The notes: generated by a model not told the origin, from the letters alone. Counted from the first letter of the stretch, positions 10,326 through 21,312 are shown. The stretch is DNA of 64,000 bases from Pseudomonas guariconensis (GCF_024127895.1 NZ_JAMYBK010000010.1:1-64000); one strand, 5' to 3'. Numbers and translations: made by a program.

Positions 10326-13300
10326 GCCACATCCTGAATGACGATGAAGGTGATCAGCTCGAAGTCATCCAGTCCGGCAATGGTATCCACTAAGGCTGTG
10401 GTCTTACCGCCACTAAACAAGCTGTCGATGTCCTTCTCTTCCTTCACTTCGATCATCGAGTGAATGGCCTGATCCAGCAGGTTGGAATGAGCCTGCATAT
10501 TGCGGCCATCGTCGGTGACCTGATTGAAGCGCTGGTAGGCCTCTCTGATCGGTTGGCTCTCTCCCTTGCAGGCGATGCGGGCCAGATCGAGCAATCGCTT
10601 GGCCTCGCTGTAGTCACTGATCACCTGACCCTGGTTGTCGATGTAGATCAGATAGTGGGGATAGAGGCGGTTCTGCTGGTTAATGTCGACGCCATGGTTG
10701 CGGTTCCGCAGGGTGAAGATCACGCCCGGCAGCAAACCCAGTTCCGGCTGTGCCGGCACCACCGCGTGCATGCCGTTGGGCAGATGGCTCAGTTCACCGT
10801 GCTGCTTGATGTAGTTGAGCAGATCCATGCGAAAGTCGTTGAGGCCAAGGTCGGTGATGGAGACACCAGTCTTCAAGTCCTCCATCTCGATCACTTCATC
10901 CTGCAGGCGGCGCAGCTGTTCCTTGCGGTAAGCCACGTCGTTGGCCTGAGCATTGAGCACGTTGTCGTCGCCGGTCGCAGTGACGTCGGCGATCATCATG
11001 CGGTTTTCTACCCGTTCCTTAAGATTGATGTATTCGTCCAGGCTGATATCCGGCCAGTAGTTGACCAACTGAATGCTGCTGTTCTGCGAGCCGATCCGAT
11101 CCACCCGGCCAAAGCGCTGAATGATCCGTACCGGGTTCCAGTGGATGTCGTAGTTGATCAGGTAATCGCAATCCTGCAGGTTCTGGCCCTCGGAGATGCA
11201 ATCCGTGCCGATCAGAATGTCGATCTCGCGCGGCTCATCCGGGTAGATCGCAGCCTTCTCCTTGGAGCGTGGCGAGAACAGGGTCAGCAAGCCCTGGAAG
11301 TCATAGCTCTGCCGGCTACCCGGGATGTTGCCAAGGGTAGACTTTGGCGCATCGCTGCCGGTGACTTTGCCGGTGTGCACCTGGTAGCTGCGTTGCAGGT
11401 AGTCAGCCAGGTTGTCGTACAGGTAGTTCGCGGTATCGGCGAAGGCGGTGAAGATCAGCACCTTCTTGTTGCCGGGGTTGATTGGAGAGGCAATCTTGCT
11501 GGCGATCTGGGTTTTCAGGTGCTGCAACTTGGCATCGTCAGCTGGGGTAACCTTGGACATTTCGCCCAACAGCTCGTCGATGAACAGCAGATCGGCCTGT
11601 AGATCCTGCTCCCATGAGGGCAGGTCCATATCCTCCAGACTGATCTGAATTTTTTTGCCAATGCTGATGTCACTTGGCATCGGCCAGCTGTCCTCATCGA
11701 AGTCAGCCTCTTCAAAAGCCGCAGTGATGTCGGCAAACCCTGTTGACTGGCCGGTTTTGTTGAACTGGGCAATCTTTTCCAGGGCGCTGCGATGGCTGGC
11801 CTGCAGACTTTGCAGGGTCAGGCGGAAAGCTTCCACCGAGCTTTCCAGACGCTTGAGCAAATTGGTGGTCATCAACGCCTGCAGGCTCTTCTCCCGGTCA
11901 ACCTGCTTGAGCTTGCCTCGCCCACCTTCCACCTGGGTGTCGTACTGCTCCTCGTACTTCTTCAGCCGGCTGGGCAGGATGTAGCTCACCGGCGCATACA
12001 CGGCGAGCTTGAGCAAAGACAGGTGATTGAAAATCTCGTTGAAGCCAATGACATCGTCGCGCTGGGTCAGCGGGCAATGGAAGGACATCGGCTTGCGACG
12101 CTCCGGGAAGCGGCCAATGTCAGCGGTGTTGTAAAAGGTTTCGATGTGCCGGCGCGAACGAGCAATGGTCACGCTGTCCAGCAGCTCGAAGAAGTCGAAG
12201 TCCAAGGTGTTGAGAATGGCCGCCGCAGTGCGTTTTTCTGGTGGTAGATTGGCCCACGCATTGAACGCCGCCTGAGCGCGGCGAAATATGCTGTCGATGT
12301 CTTTCTCGGTACGCAGCTTGTCATTGAGGTTGTCGCTGTCACCCTCGTAAGCCAAAGCCAGCTGGTTTCGCAAATCGCTGAAACGGTTATTAACCGGAGT
12401 CGCCGAGAGCATCAGCACCTTGGTCTTCACCCCCTGACGGATGACTTGGTTCATCAGGCGCTGGTAACGGGTTTCCTTGTCCTTATAGAGGTCGTTATTG
12501 CGGAAGTTGTGCGACTCATCGATCACCACCAGGTCATAGTTGCCCCAGTTAACCCGATCCAGCGGCATACCCAGCGAGGTGCCACGGCTGCGGCTCAGGT
12601 CGGTGTGACACAGCACGTCGTAGGCAAAGCGATCCTTGGCGAGGATGTTGGTCTTGAGGTTCTGGTTGTAGGTCAGCCAGTTGTCGGCCAGCTTCTTCGG
12701 ACAGAGCACCAGAACGGATTTGTTGCGCAGCTCGTAGTACTTAATCACCGCCAACGCGGTGAAGGTCTTGCCCAAGCCCACGCTGTCGGCAAGGATGCAA
12801 CCGCTGTAGGTTTCCAGCTTGTTGATCAGGCCGGTGGCCGCGTCGCGCTGGAAGTTGAACAGCTTGTTCCAGATCACCGTGTCCTGATAGCCGGTACGGT
12901 CGTTGGGCAGCACGTCCTCGCTCACATCCTCCAAGAACTCGCGGAAGATGTTGGAGAGCATCAGGAAGTAGATGCGCTCGGGGGCGTTCTCCTGATACAC
13001 CGAGGCAATGTGATCACAGAGCCGGGCGGTGACGTCTTCAAGCTTTTCCTGGTCGTTCCAGATCTGCTCGAACAAGTTGAGGAACATGCCCGTATGAGCT
13101 GGCTCATCGAAGCGGGTGACGATGTTGGAAAGCGCGTTACCCTTCTGGTAGCCCAAGTCGACCGCCGTGAACCCTTGCACCGGCATGTAGACGGACTCTG
13201 AGCTTGGCGCACGCACCCCGATGAACGGCTGCATGGGTGCCTGGCCACGGTTGGAGCGGAAAGTAGCCTTGCGACGGATCCAGTCGGCACACTCCCTGGC

Positions 13301-13612
13301 AATGGCTTTCTGGGTAAGCTTGTTCTTCAGTTGGATCTCGAACTCGCTTCCGGTCAGACTGCGCTCACGCTCGGTCTTGGGTATGTGGAACTCGCGCTGC
13401 TCCTTCTTCAGCTTGTCCGTCGCCTCGTTGGGCACGAAGGTAGGCGAGGTGAAGATGAACTCCAGGGAGTCGATGCTCTCCAGTTCTCGCTTGAGCGCCA
13501 CGTAAGCGTATATAGAGAAGCAGGACGCAGCGATCTTCAACTTTGCGCCCGGCTTGAGCGTACCTTTGAGACTCTCACCTAGCAGCGAATTGATGTTGTC
13601 GATCAGTTCCAT
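10322..13612 (-). CDS. SNF2-family helicase with N-terminal PLD-like region
   Basis: The 1096-residue protein has a large N-terminal part resembling a degenerate phospholipase D-like domain, in which I do not see a complete HKD motif. A SNF2 ATPase follows: GLGKT near residue 283, DESHNF near 365, SATPVNNR, and motif VI QRFGRVDRIGS near 836. The TDCISEGQNLQ segment before motif VI is typical of HepA/RapA-like helicases in restriction and defence loci. It is probably the first gene of the operon, next to the tRNA end of the island. A second ATP-driven remodeller alongside Res is unusual for a plain type III system. Confidence 0.85.
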   Translation of the reverse strand: MELIDNINSLLGESLKGTLKPGAKLKIAASCFSIYAYVALKRELESIDSLEFIFTSPTFVPNEATDKLKKEQREFHIPKTERERSLTGSEFEIQLKNKLTQKAIARECADWIRRKATFRSNRGQAPMQPFIGVRAPSSESVYMPVQGFTAVDLGYQKGNALSNIVTRFDEPAHTGMFLNLFEQIWNDQEKLEDVTARLCDHIASVYQENAPERIYFLMLSNIFREFLEDVSEDVLPNDRTGYQDTVIWNKLFNFQRDAATGLINKLETYSGCILADSVGLGKTFTALAVIKYYELRNKSVLVLCPKKLADNWLTYNQNLKTNILAKDRFAYDVLCHTDLSRSRGTSLGMPLDRVNWGNYDLVVIDESHNFRNNDLYKDKETRYQRLMNQVIRQGVKTKVLMLSATPVNNRFSDLRNQLALAYEGDSDNLNDKLRTEKDIDSIFRRAQAAFNAWANLPPEKRTAAAILNTLDFDFFELLDSVTIARSRRHIETFYNTADIGRFPERRKPMSFHCPLTQRDDVIGFNEIFNHLSLLKLAVYAPVSYILPSRLKKYEEQYDTQVEGGRGKLKQVDREKSLQALMTTNLLKRLESSVEAFRLTLQSLQASHRSALEKIAQFNKTGQSTGFADITAAFEEADFDEDSWPMPSDISIGKKIQISLEDMDLPSWEQDLQADLLFIDELLGEMSKVTPADDAKLQHLKTQIASKIASPINPGNKKVLIFTAFADTANYLYDNLADYLQRSYQVHTGKVTGSDAPKSTLGNIPGSRQSYDFQGLLTLFSPRSKEKAAIYPDEPREIDILIGTDCISEGQNLQDCDYLINYDIHWNPVRIIQRFGRVDRIGSQNSSIQLVNYWPDISLDEYINLKERVENRMMIADVTATGDDNVLNAQANDVAYRKEQLRRLQDEVIEMEDLKTGVSITDLGLNDFRMDLLNYIKQHGELSHLPNGMHAVVPAQPELGLLPGVIFTLRNRNHGVDINQQNRLYPHYLIYIDNQGQVISDYSEAKRLLDLARIACKGESQPIREAYQRFNQVTDDGRNMQAHSNLLDQAIHSMIEVKEEKDIDSLFSGGKTTALVDTIAGLDDFELITFIVIQDVA

Positions 13613-13792
13613 GATGCCGTCGCCTTCTGCTTGCTAATCGGAGCCGACATCCGCCCTCGTCCAGGCACGCGAATACCACTCCGTTGTTTGGATTGATCCT
13701 AATCCCCCAGAACTGAGAAGCCAATCTCAATTGGCAACCAATTGGCAACCAGAACGGTCATTTTTAGATCAGCCACTAAAAACATCAGGCAT
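13613..13792. other. Island end: spacer between helicase gene and tRNA-Pro terminator
   Basis: No gene or integrase is visible in this stretch. It should hold the promoter of the defence operon on the minus strand. It contains the tandem repeat described separately. Composition changes here between island and core chromosome. Confidence 0.45.
13730..13751. repeat. Tandem direct repeat of ATTGGCAACCA near the tRNA-Pro 3' end
   Basis: An 11-base unit, ATTGGCAACCA, occurs twice without a gap. Each unit holds the inverted pair TTGG/CCAA. It lies 87 bases from the 3' end of tRNA-Pro, on the island side. Short repeats like this can be integrase arm sites or recombination footprints. That role is inferred from position only. 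Confidence 0.5.
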
Positions 13793-13828
13793 AAAAAATC
13801 CAGTCACCGCTAAGTGACTGGATTTTTT
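13793..13828 (-). terminator. Bidirectional intrinsic terminator after tRNA-Pro
   Basis: A stem AAAATCCAGTCAC / GTGACTGGATTTT with a six-base loop (13808-13813) is flanked by A and T runs on both sides. It sits immediately 3' of the tRNA-Pro gene and would end that transcript. Confidence 0.8.
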
Positions 13829-13837
13829 AGGGTTTTT

Positions 13838-13914
13838 TGGTCGGGACGGAGTGATTCGAACACTCGACCCCTTGCACCCCATGCAAGTGCGCTACCGGGC
13901 TGCGCTACGCCCCG
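13838..13914 (-). tRNA. tRNA-Pro (anticodon GGG)
   Basis: The minus strand folds into a 77-base cloverleaf with encoded CCA. The acceptor stem is CGGGGCG/CGTCCCG, the anticodon stem is CTTGC/GCAAG with loop ATGGGGT, which gives anticodon GGG (codon CCC), and the T loop is TTCGAAT. The 3' end points at the accessory island, the usual geometry for integration at a tRNA gene. The gene itself is intact. Confidence 0.95.
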
Positions 13915-14014
13915 AACTGTTCTCGATACCGCTGAGAACGTTGAGAAATGTACCCTAACCTTCTGATAAATGGAAGCTTTTTTTCAAAAAAACTTTCCAC
14001 TCGCCAGCGTCAGG

Positions 14015-14371
14015 TCACTTCTTGAGCACCACCAGTACATCTTCCAACTCGGCAATCATCTGCCGAATCAGCTGTTTGTACTGGGTAGTGTCATCCTTGG
14101 CCTCATCACTGGAGAGCCGCAAGCGCGCCCCGCCGATGGTGAAGCCCTGGTCATACAGCAACGCGCGGATCTGGCGGATCATCAGCACATCCTGGCGCTG
14201 GTAATACCGCCGGTTGCCGCGGCGCTTGACCGGGTTGAGCTGCGGGAACTCCTGCTCCCAATAACGCAGTACGTGCGGTTTTACCGCACAGAGCTCACTG
14301 ACCTCACCGATGGTGAAGTAGCGCTTGCCCGGAATGGGGGGCAGCTCGTCGTTATGGCTTGGTTCCAGCAT
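14015..14371 (-). CDS. MerR-family transcriptional regulator
   Basis: The 118-residue protein has the MerR winged helix-turn-helix at its N-terminus: [23 protein letters not shown], then [10 protein letters not shown] at about residues 55-65. A short C-terminal helix for dimerisation follows. It lacks the cysteines of metal-sensing MerR proteins. It corresponds to the small MerR gene that follows ihfA in many gammaproteobacteria. The ATG at 14371 was preferred over a TTG nine bases upstream. The start lies inside the ihfA 3' end (20-base overlap), so it is translated from the pheST-ihfA transcript. Its target is unknown. Confidence 0.9.
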
Positions 14372-14654
14372 AGGCCTCAACCCGGGCTTTCAGTTTCTGC
14401 CCTGGACGAAAGGTGACGACGCGGCGTGCGGTGATCGGGATCTCTTCCCCTGTCTTGGGGTTGCGGCCCGGCCGCTGGCGTTTGTCGCGAAGGTCGAAGT
14501 TGCCGAAACCGGACAACTTGACCTGCTCGTTCTCTTCAAGTGCGTGCCGAATTTCTTCGAAAAACAGCTCGACCAGCTCCTTGGCCTCTCGCTTGTTGAG
14601 CCCCAGCTCCTCGTACAGCCTTTCGGCCATCTCAGCTTTCGTCAGAGCACCCAT
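14352..14654 (-). CDS. ihfA: Integration host factor subunit alpha
   Basis: The 100-residue protein is full length for IHF-alpha, with the HU/IHF fold and the DNA-bending arm segment [20 protein letters not shown] (residues about 63-82), which includes the Pro that intercalates in the minor groove. It pairs with IHF-beta encoded elsewhere. It begins three bases after the pheT stop, the conserved pheST-ihfA arrangement, and overlaps the merR start. Confidence 0.97.
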
Positions 14655-14657
14655 ACG

Positions 14658-17039
14658 CTATTTCCTTAACGTGGTGTTCAACCTTTGTTCGAGCGAGGTG
14701 AGGATATCTTGCAGGGTCGCGTTCACCTCATCGTCGTTAAGAGTGCGCGATGGATGCTGCCAGGTCAAGCCAACGGCGAGGCTTTTTCTATCAGGATCAA
14801 TACCTTTACCCTGGTAGACATCAAACAGCCTGAGGTCTGTCAGCCATTCGCCTGCATTGTCACGAATTACGTCAAGCACCGAGCTAGAAGCTACATCACG
14901 ACCTGCGATCAACGCCAGGTCACGCCTCACTTCCGGGAACTTGGACAGTTCGCTGAACGTCGGCAGGCGGCCTTCGACCACATCGCCCAGCACCAGCTCG
15001 AAGACGAACACCGGGCGGTCCAGGCCGAGGGTCTTGGCCAGTTCCGGGTGGATCGCGCCGAGGTAACCGACTTCCTTGCCGTCGCGCTCGATGCGGGCGG
15101 TCTGGCCTGGATGCAGGGCCGGGTGCTTGCCGGCGACGAAGGTGAACGCGTCCAGGGCGCCGGAATAGCCCAGCAGGGCTTCCACATCGGCCTTGACGTC
15201 GAAGAAGTCGATGCCGTCACGGCCGTTGGCCCAGCCTTCGGGCAGGCGGCTGCCGGTGGCGACGCCGGCGATCATCGGCTGCTGCTTGAGGTCGCCCAGT
15301 TGGCCGACGAAGCGCTGGCCGCTTTCGAACAGGCGGACACGGTCCTGCTGGCGGTTGAGGTTGTGCTGCAGCGCCTTGACCAGGCCCGGCCACAGGGACG
15401 CACGCATGGCGGCCATGTCGCTGGAAATGGGGTTGGCCAGCAGCAGCGGCTCGATGCCGGGGCTGAACAGTTCGAACAGCTTCGGGTCGATGAAGCTGTA
15501 GGTGATGGCTTCCTGGTAGCCACGGGCGACCAGCAGGCGGCGCAGGGTCGGCAGTTCGCCGCGGGCTTCCGGGCGGGACTGGGGCGCGAGGCGTGCCTGC
15601 GGGTAGCGCACTGGCAAGTGGTTGTAGCCGTACAGGCGGGCCAGCTCCTCGATCAGGTCGACTTCCAGGCTGATATCGAAGCGATGGCTCGGAACCTCGA
15701 CGGTCCACTGCCCTGCCCCGCTGGCGCTGGTCTTCAGGCCCAGGGCGTTGAGCAGTTGCTCGACTTGCGCGGCGTCCATCTCCATGCCGAGCATCTGGGT
15801 GATACGTTCGGCGCGCAGGGTGATCGGCGCGACCTTGGGCAGGTGCTGCTCGCTGACGGCCTCGACGATCGGGCCGGCTTCGCCGCCGACGATCTCCAGG
15901 ACCAGCGCAGTAGCGCGTTCCATGGCTTCGCGGGCCAGTTGCGAATCGACGCCACGCTCGTAGCGGTGCGAGGCATCGGTGTGCAGGCCGTAGGAGCGGG
16001 CCTTGCCGGCGACGGAGATCGGCTCGAAGAAGGCGCTCTCGAGGAACAGGTCGCGGGTCTTCTCGGTGGACACACCGCTGTGCTCGCCGCCCATGACGCC
16101 GGCGATGGCCAGGGCGCGGGTGTGGTCGGCGATGACCAGGGTGTCGCTACGCAGGGCGACTTCCTGGCCGTCCAGCAGGACGAGCTTCTCGCCCTCCTCG
16201 GCCATGCGCACGCGGATGCCGCCGTTGATTTCGGCGAGATCGAAGGCGTGCATCGGCTGGCCGAGTTCGAGCATCACGTAGTTGGTGATGTCGACGGCGG
16301 CATCGATGCTGCGTACATCGGCGCGGCGCAGGCGCTCGACCATCCACAGCGGGGTCGGCCTGGACAGATCGACGTTGCGGATCACGCGGCCCAGGTAGCG
16401 TGGGCAGGCCGCCGGGGCCAGGACGTCGACCGGGCGCACTTCGTCGTGGGCCGGGGCAACGGCCGGCACCTGCGGGCGGGTGACCGGGGCGGCGTACAGG
16501 GCGCCGACTTCACGGGCCAGGCCCGCCAGCGACAGGCAGTCGCCGCGGTTCGGGGTCAGGTCGACCTCGATGCTGGCGTCGTCCAGGCTCAGGTAGGTAC
16601 GGATGTCTTCACCTACCGGGGCGTCGGCGGCCAGCTCCAGCAGGCCGTCGTTCTCTTCGCTGATCTGCAGCTCGGCAGCCGAGCAGAGCATGCCGAAGGA
16701 CTCGACGCCACGCAGCTTGGCCTTCTTGATCTTGAAGTCGCCCGGCAGCTCGGCGCCGATCATGGCGAAGGGGATCTTCAGGCCCGGGCGCACGTTGGGG
16801 GCGCCGCAGACGACCTGGAAGGTCTCCTGGCCGTTGCTGACCTGGCACACGCGCAGCTTGTCGGCGTCCGGGTGCTGTTCGGTGGCGAGTACTTCGCCCA
16901 CCACGATGCCGCTGAACTGGCCGGCAGCGGGGGTGACGCTGTCGACTTCGAGGCCGGCCATGGACAGGCGAGCGACCAGTTCGTCACGGGAGACTTGCGG
17001 GTTTACCCAACCGCGCAGCCACTGTTCACTGAATTTCAT
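14658..17039 (-). CDS. pheT: Phenylalanyl-tRNA synthetase beta subunit
   Basis: The 793-residue protein has the expected order of domains: an N-terminal tRNA-binding OB fold (about residues 40-150, with VVCGAPNVR), the B3/B4 editing domain, the B5 domain, the catalytic-like core, and the C-terminal anticodon-binding FDX-ACB domain (about 700-793). With PheS it forms the alpha2-beta2 enzyme that charges tRNA-Phe. It follows pheS by 33 bases, with a GGAG site before the ATG. Confidence 0.97.
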   Translation of the reverse strand: MKFSEQWLRGWVNPQVSRDELVARLSMAGLEVDSVTPAAGQFSGIVVGEVLATEQHPDADKLRVCQVSNGQETFQVVCGAPNVRPGLKIPFAMIGAELPGDFKIKKAKLRGVESFGMLCSAAELQISEENDGLLELAADAPVGEDIRTYLSLDDASIEVDLTPNRGDCLSLAGLAREVGALYAAPVTRPQVPAVAPAHDEVRPVDVLAPAACPRYLGRVIRNVDLSRPTPLWMVERLRRADVRSIDAAVDITNYVMLELGQPMHAFDLAEINGGIRVRMAEEGEKLVLLDGQEVALRSDTLVIADHTRALAIAGVMGGEHSGVSTEKTRDLFLESAFFEPISVAGKARSYGLHTDASHRYERGVDSQLAREAMERATALVLEIVGGEAGPIVEAVSEQHLPKVAPITLRAERITQMLGMEMDAAQVEQLLNALGLKTSASGAGQWTVEVPSHRFDISLEVDLIEELARLYGYNHLPVRYPQARLAPQSRPEARGELPTLRRLLVARGYQEAITYSFIDPKLFELFSPGIEPLLLANPISSDMAAMRASLWPGLVKALQHNLNRQQDRVRLFESGQRFVGQLGDLKQQPMIAGVATGSRLPEGWANGRDGIDFFDVKADVEALLGYSGALDAFTFVAGKHPALHPGQTARIERDGKEVGYLGAIHPELAKTLGLDRPVFVFELVLGDVVEGRLPTFSELSKFPEVRRDLALIAGRDVASSSVLDVIRDNAGEWLTDLRLFDVYQGKGIDPDRKSLAVGLTWQHPSRTLNDDEVNATLQDILTSLEQRLNTTLRK

Positions 17040-17072
17040 GCTGTTCTCCTGAAAATTGCGTCAAGTACGGAC

Positions 17073-18152
<1,080 letters not shown>

Positions 18153-18156
18153 TCAA

Positions 18157-18184
18157 CACCTGGCGCCGCAAGCGCCGCCAGGTG
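18157..18184 (-). promoter_or_regulatory. Second hairpin in the rplT-pheS spacer
   Basis: The arms CACCTGGCG (18157-18165) and CGCCAGGTG (18176-18184) pair perfectly around a ten-base loop. No T run follows on the minus strand, so it is more likely an RNA-stabilising or processing structure than a terminator. It lies between the rplT stop and the attenuator-like hairpin. Confidence 0.5.
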
Positions 18185-18198
18185 ATTGTCGTGGGTAC

Positions 18199-18555
18199 TT
18201 AAGCCAGGACGGCTTTAGCTTTCTCGACAATCGCAGCAAACGCCGCTTTTTCGTTCACTGCCAGGTCGGCCAGAACCTTGCGGTCGATTTCGATCGACGC
18301 TTTTTTCAGGCCAGCGATCAGACGGCTGTAGGACAGGCCGTTGGTGCGGGCACCGGCGTTGATACGAGCGATCCACAGGGCGCGGAACTGACGCTTCTTC
18401 TGGCGACGGTCACGGTAGGCATATTGACCAGCCTTGATGACCGCCTGCTTGGCGACGCGGAATACGCGCGAACGCGCACCGTAGTAGCCTTTAGCCAGTT
18501 TCAGAATTTTCTTGTGACGCTTACGAGCGATGACGCCGCGCTTTACACGAGCCAT
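18199..18555 (-). CDS. rplT: 50S ribosomal protein L20
   Basis: The 118-residue basic protein begins [19 protein letters not shown] and has the classical L20 length. It binds 23S rRNA early in 50S assembly and in many bacteria represses its own operon. It follows rpmI by 28 bases in the infC-rpmI-rplT unit. Confidence 0.98.
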   Translation of the reverse strand: MARVKRGVIARKRHKKILKLAKGYYGARSRVFRVAKQAVIKAGQYAYRDRRQKKRQFRALWIARINAGARTNGLSYSRLIAGLKKASIEIDRKVLADLAVNEKAAFAAIVEKAKAVLA

Positions 18556-18583
18556 GAGTAACTTCCTCTATCGTTGACCAGAA

Positions 18584-18778
18584 TTAACGTACGCGCAGCA
18601 TGCGCTCGACTTTTGCCACGTCGGACGGGTGCAGCAGGCTGGCACCGCGCAGTTGACGCTTACGCTTGGTCGACATTTTGGTCAGGATGTGGCTCTTGAA
18701 AGCGTGCTTGTGCTTGAAGCCGGAAGCGGTTTTCAGGAAACGCTTCGCAGCACCGCTCTTGGTTTTCATCTTTGGCAT
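18584..18778 (-). CDS. rpmI: 50S ribosomal protein L35
   Basis: The 64-residue protein begins [20 protein letters not shown], the L35 signature, and is strongly basic. It sits between infC and rplT as in nearly all bacteria. Confidence 0.98.
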   Translation of the reverse strand: MPKMKTKSGAAKRFLKTASGFKHKHAFKSHILTKMSTKRKRQLRGASLLHPSDVAKVERMLRVR

Positions 18779-18838
18779 GTTTGGAACTCCGCATTCGATA
18801 AATTACACATAACCATTAGGCCTGCCGTGCCCAGGAGG

Positions 18839-19384
18839 TTATTTCTTCTTTTTGGGGGCGATGACCATCATAAGCTGGCGTCCTTCCATCTTCGGATGCT
18901 GTTCGACGGTACCGTATTCGGCGAGGTCGGCTTCGACCCGCTTCAGCAGTTCCATCCCCAGCTCCTGGTGGGCCATCTCACGGCCGCGGAATCTCAGAGA
19001 GATCTTGGCCTTGTCCCCATCGCTAAGGAAACGTACCAGGTTGCGTAGTTTTACCTGGTAATCCCCTTCTTCCGTCCCTGGACGAAACTTGATTTCCTTG
19101 ATCTGGATCTGCTTCTGGTTCTTCTTGGCTTCGTTGGCCTGCTTCTTCTTCTCGAAGAGGTGCTTGCCGTAGTCCATGACCTTGCAGACAGGCGGTTGCG
19201 CGTCGGCAGAGATCTCCACCAGATCCAGTCTCGCTTCTTCAGCGATACGCAGCGCTTCATCAATCGAGACGATGCCAACCTGATCGCCGTTGGCTCCAAT
19301 TAACCGAACCTCGCGTGCCGAGATATTCTCGTTGATCGGGGCCTTCGGTGCAGTTCGTTTATCGTTTCTCATTTCACGCTTAAT
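18839..19384 (-). CDS. infC: Translation initiation factor IF-3 (probable ATT start)
   Basis: The protein has both IF-3 domains joined by a lysine-rich linker, ending in [12 protein letters not shown]-3 prevents subunit joining and proofreads initiator tRNA. A GGAG at 19393-19396 lies eight bases before an ATT (19384-19382) but only two bases before an upstream ATG (19390-19388) that overlaps the thrS stop. ATT is therefore the better start, giving 181 residues. Non-canonical AUU starts are the known basis of IF-3 autoregulation in other bacteria. Starting at the ATG would add two residues. Confidence 0.93.
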   Translation of the reverse strand: MKREMRNDKRTAPKAPINENISAREVRLIGANGDQVGIVSIDEALRIAEEARLDLVEISADAQPPVCKVMDYGKHLFEKKKQANEAKKNQKQIQIKEIKFRPGTEEGDYQVKLRNLVRFLSDGDKAKISLRFRGREMAHQELGMELLKRVEADLAEYGTVEQHPKMEGRQLMMVIAPKKKK

Positions 19385-19389
19385 AGTCA

Positions 19390-21312
19390 TTACTCCGATT
19401 CTAGGCGACCGCGCTGGGCAACTGCGTCAGCGAGCAGTTGGGTGAATTGGGATACCGGCATGGAGCCGAGGTCCTGGCCTTCACGGGTGCGTACGGCGAC
19501 GGTCTGCGTTTCGACTTCGCGATCCCCTATAACCAAAAGGTACGGGACCTTGAGCAAAGTATGCTCGCGGATTTTAAAGCCGATCTTCTCATTTCTCAAG
19601 TCGGACTTGGCACGGAAACCGCTACCGTTCAGGGATTTTTCCACCTCGAGGGCGAAATCGGCCTGCTTGTCGGTGATGTTCATGATCACCGCCTGGGTCG
19701 GCGCCAGCCAGGCCGGGAACGCCCCTTCGTAGTGCTCGATCAGGATCCCGACGAAACGCTCGAACGAACCGAGGATGGCACGGTGCAGCATCACCGGGTG
19801 CTTGCGGCCGTTGTCTTCGGAGACGTACTCGGCGCCAAGGCGGATCGGCAGGTTGAAGTCCAGCTGCAGGGTTCCGCATTGCCACACGCGGCCCAGGCAG
19901 TCCTTGAGCGAGAACTCGATCTTCGGGCCATAGAAGGCGCCCTCGCCCGGCTGCAGGTCGTACGGCAGGCCGGCGGCGTCCAGGGCCGCGGCCAGCGCGC
20001 CTTCGGCGCGGTCCCACAGCTCGTCGGAGCCGACGCGCTTTTCCGGACGGGTGGACAGCTTGAGCTGGATGTCCTGGAAGCCGAAGTCACGGTAGACGTC
20101 CAGGGTCAGCTTGATGAACGCGGCCGACTCGGACTGCATCTGCTCTTCGGTGCAGAAGATGTGCGCATCGTCCTGGGTGAAGCCGCGCACACGCATGATG
20201 CCGTGCAGCGCGCCGGACGGCTCGTTGCGGTGGCAGGCACCGAACTCAGCCAGGCGCAGCGGCAGTTCGCGGTAGCTCTTCAGGCCCTGGTTGAACACCT
20301 GCACGTGGCAGGGGCAGTTCATCGGCTTGATGGCGTAGTCGCGGTTTTCCGACTCGGTGGTGAACATGTTTTCGGCATAGTTCGCCCAGTGCCCGGACTT
20401 TTCCCACAGGGAGCGATCGACCACCTGCGGCGTCTTGATCTCCAGGTAGCCGTTGTCACGCTGGACCTTGCGCATGTACTGCTCGAGGACCTGGTAGACC
20501 GTCCAGCCGGCCGGGTGCCAGAACACCATGCCCGGCGCTTCTTCCTGCAGGTGGAACAGGCCCAGGCGCTTGCCGATCTTGCGATGGTCGCGCTTCTCGG
20601 CCTCTTCGATGCGCTGGATGTACGCCGCCAGTTGCTTCTTGTCGGCCCAGGCGGTGCCGTACACGCGCTGCAGCTGCTCGTTCTTGGCGTCGCCACGCCA
20701 GTAGGCGCCGGACAGCTTGGTCAGCTTGAAGGCCTTCAAGAAGCGGGTATTCGGCACATGCGGGCCACGGCACATGTCGACGTATTCTTCGTGGTAGTAC
20801 AGGCCCATGGCCTGCTCGTCGGGCATGTCCTCGACCAGGCGCAGCTTGTAGTCCTCGCCACGGCTCTTGAACACGTCGATGACTTCGGCGCGCGGGGTCA
20901 TCTTCTTGATGACGTCGTAGTCCTTGTCGATCAGCTGCTGCATGCGCTGCTCGATGGCGGCCAGGTCGTCGGGGGTGAAAGGACGCTCGTAGGCGATGTC
21001 GTAGTAGAAGCCTTCGTCGATCACCGGGCCGATCACCATCCTGGCGGTCGGGTACAGTTGCTTCACCGCGTGACCGATCAGGTGGGCGCACGAGTGGCGG
21101 ATGATCTCCAGTCCCTCTTCATCCTTGGGCGTGATGATCTGCAGGGTGGCGTCATTCTCGATCAGGTCGCAGGCGTCGACCAGTTTGCCGTTGACCTTGC
21201 CGGCCAGAGTGGCCTTGGCGAGGCCCGCGCCGATGGATGCGGCGACTTCGGCAACGGTGACGGCCTTGTCGAACGTACGTTGACTGCCATCGGGAAGAGT
21301 AATTACGGGCAT
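19390..21312 (-). CDS. thrS: Threonyl-tRNA synthetase
   Basis: The 640-residue enzyme has the N-terminal TGS domain (residues 1-60), the second additional editing domain, the class II core with the zinc-binding [10 protein letters not shown] segment near residue 330 and [11 protein letters not shown], and the C-terminal anticodon-binding domain. The ATG at 21312 is preceded by AGGAG seven bases away; in-frame codons further upstream are not needed. The stop TAA shares a base with an ATG near the infC start, so the two genes are tightly linked. Confidence 0.97.
   Translation of the reverse strand: MPVITLPDGSQRTFDKAVTVAEVAASIGAGLAKATLAGKVNGKLVDACDLIENDATLQIITPKDEEGLEIIRHSCAHLIGHAVKQLYPTARMVIGPVIDEGFYYDIAYERPFTPDDLAAIEQRMQQLIDKDYDVIKKMTPRAEVIDVFKSRGEDYKLRLVEDMPDEQAMGLYYHEEYVDMCRGPHVPNTRFLKAFKLTKLSGAYWRGDAKNEQLQRVYGTAWADKKQLAAYIQRIEEAEKRDHRKIGKRLGLFHLQEEAPGMVFWHPAGWTVYQVLEQYMRKVQRDNGYLEIKTPQVVDRSLWEKSGHWANYAENMFTTESENRDYAIKPMNCPCHVQVFNQGLKSYRELPLRLAEFGACHRNEPSGALHGIMRVRGFTQDDAHIFCTEEQMQSESAAFIKLTLDVYRDFGFQDIQLKLSTRPEKRVGSDELWDRAEGALAAALDAAGLPYDLQPGEGAFYGPKIEFSLKDCLGRVWQCGTLQLDFNLPIRLGAEYVSEDNGRKHPVMLHRAILGSFERFVGILIEHYEGAFPAWLAPTQAVIMNITDKQADFALEVEKSLNGSGFRAKSDLRNEKIGFKIREHTLLKVPYLLVIGDREVETQTVAVRTREGQDLGSMPVSQFTQLLADAVAQRGRLESE

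Noticed and set aside
648..13612. Assignment of the defence cassette to BREX or DISARM
   Set aside because: BREX hallmark genes (pglZ, brxC) and DISARM drmA/drmB are absent. The shared parts, a methyltransferase and helicases, are too general.
13613..13837. Integrase remnant beside tRNA-Pro
   Set aside because: Neither strand gives a recognisable tyrosine recombinase segment; only the tandem repeat remains suggestive.
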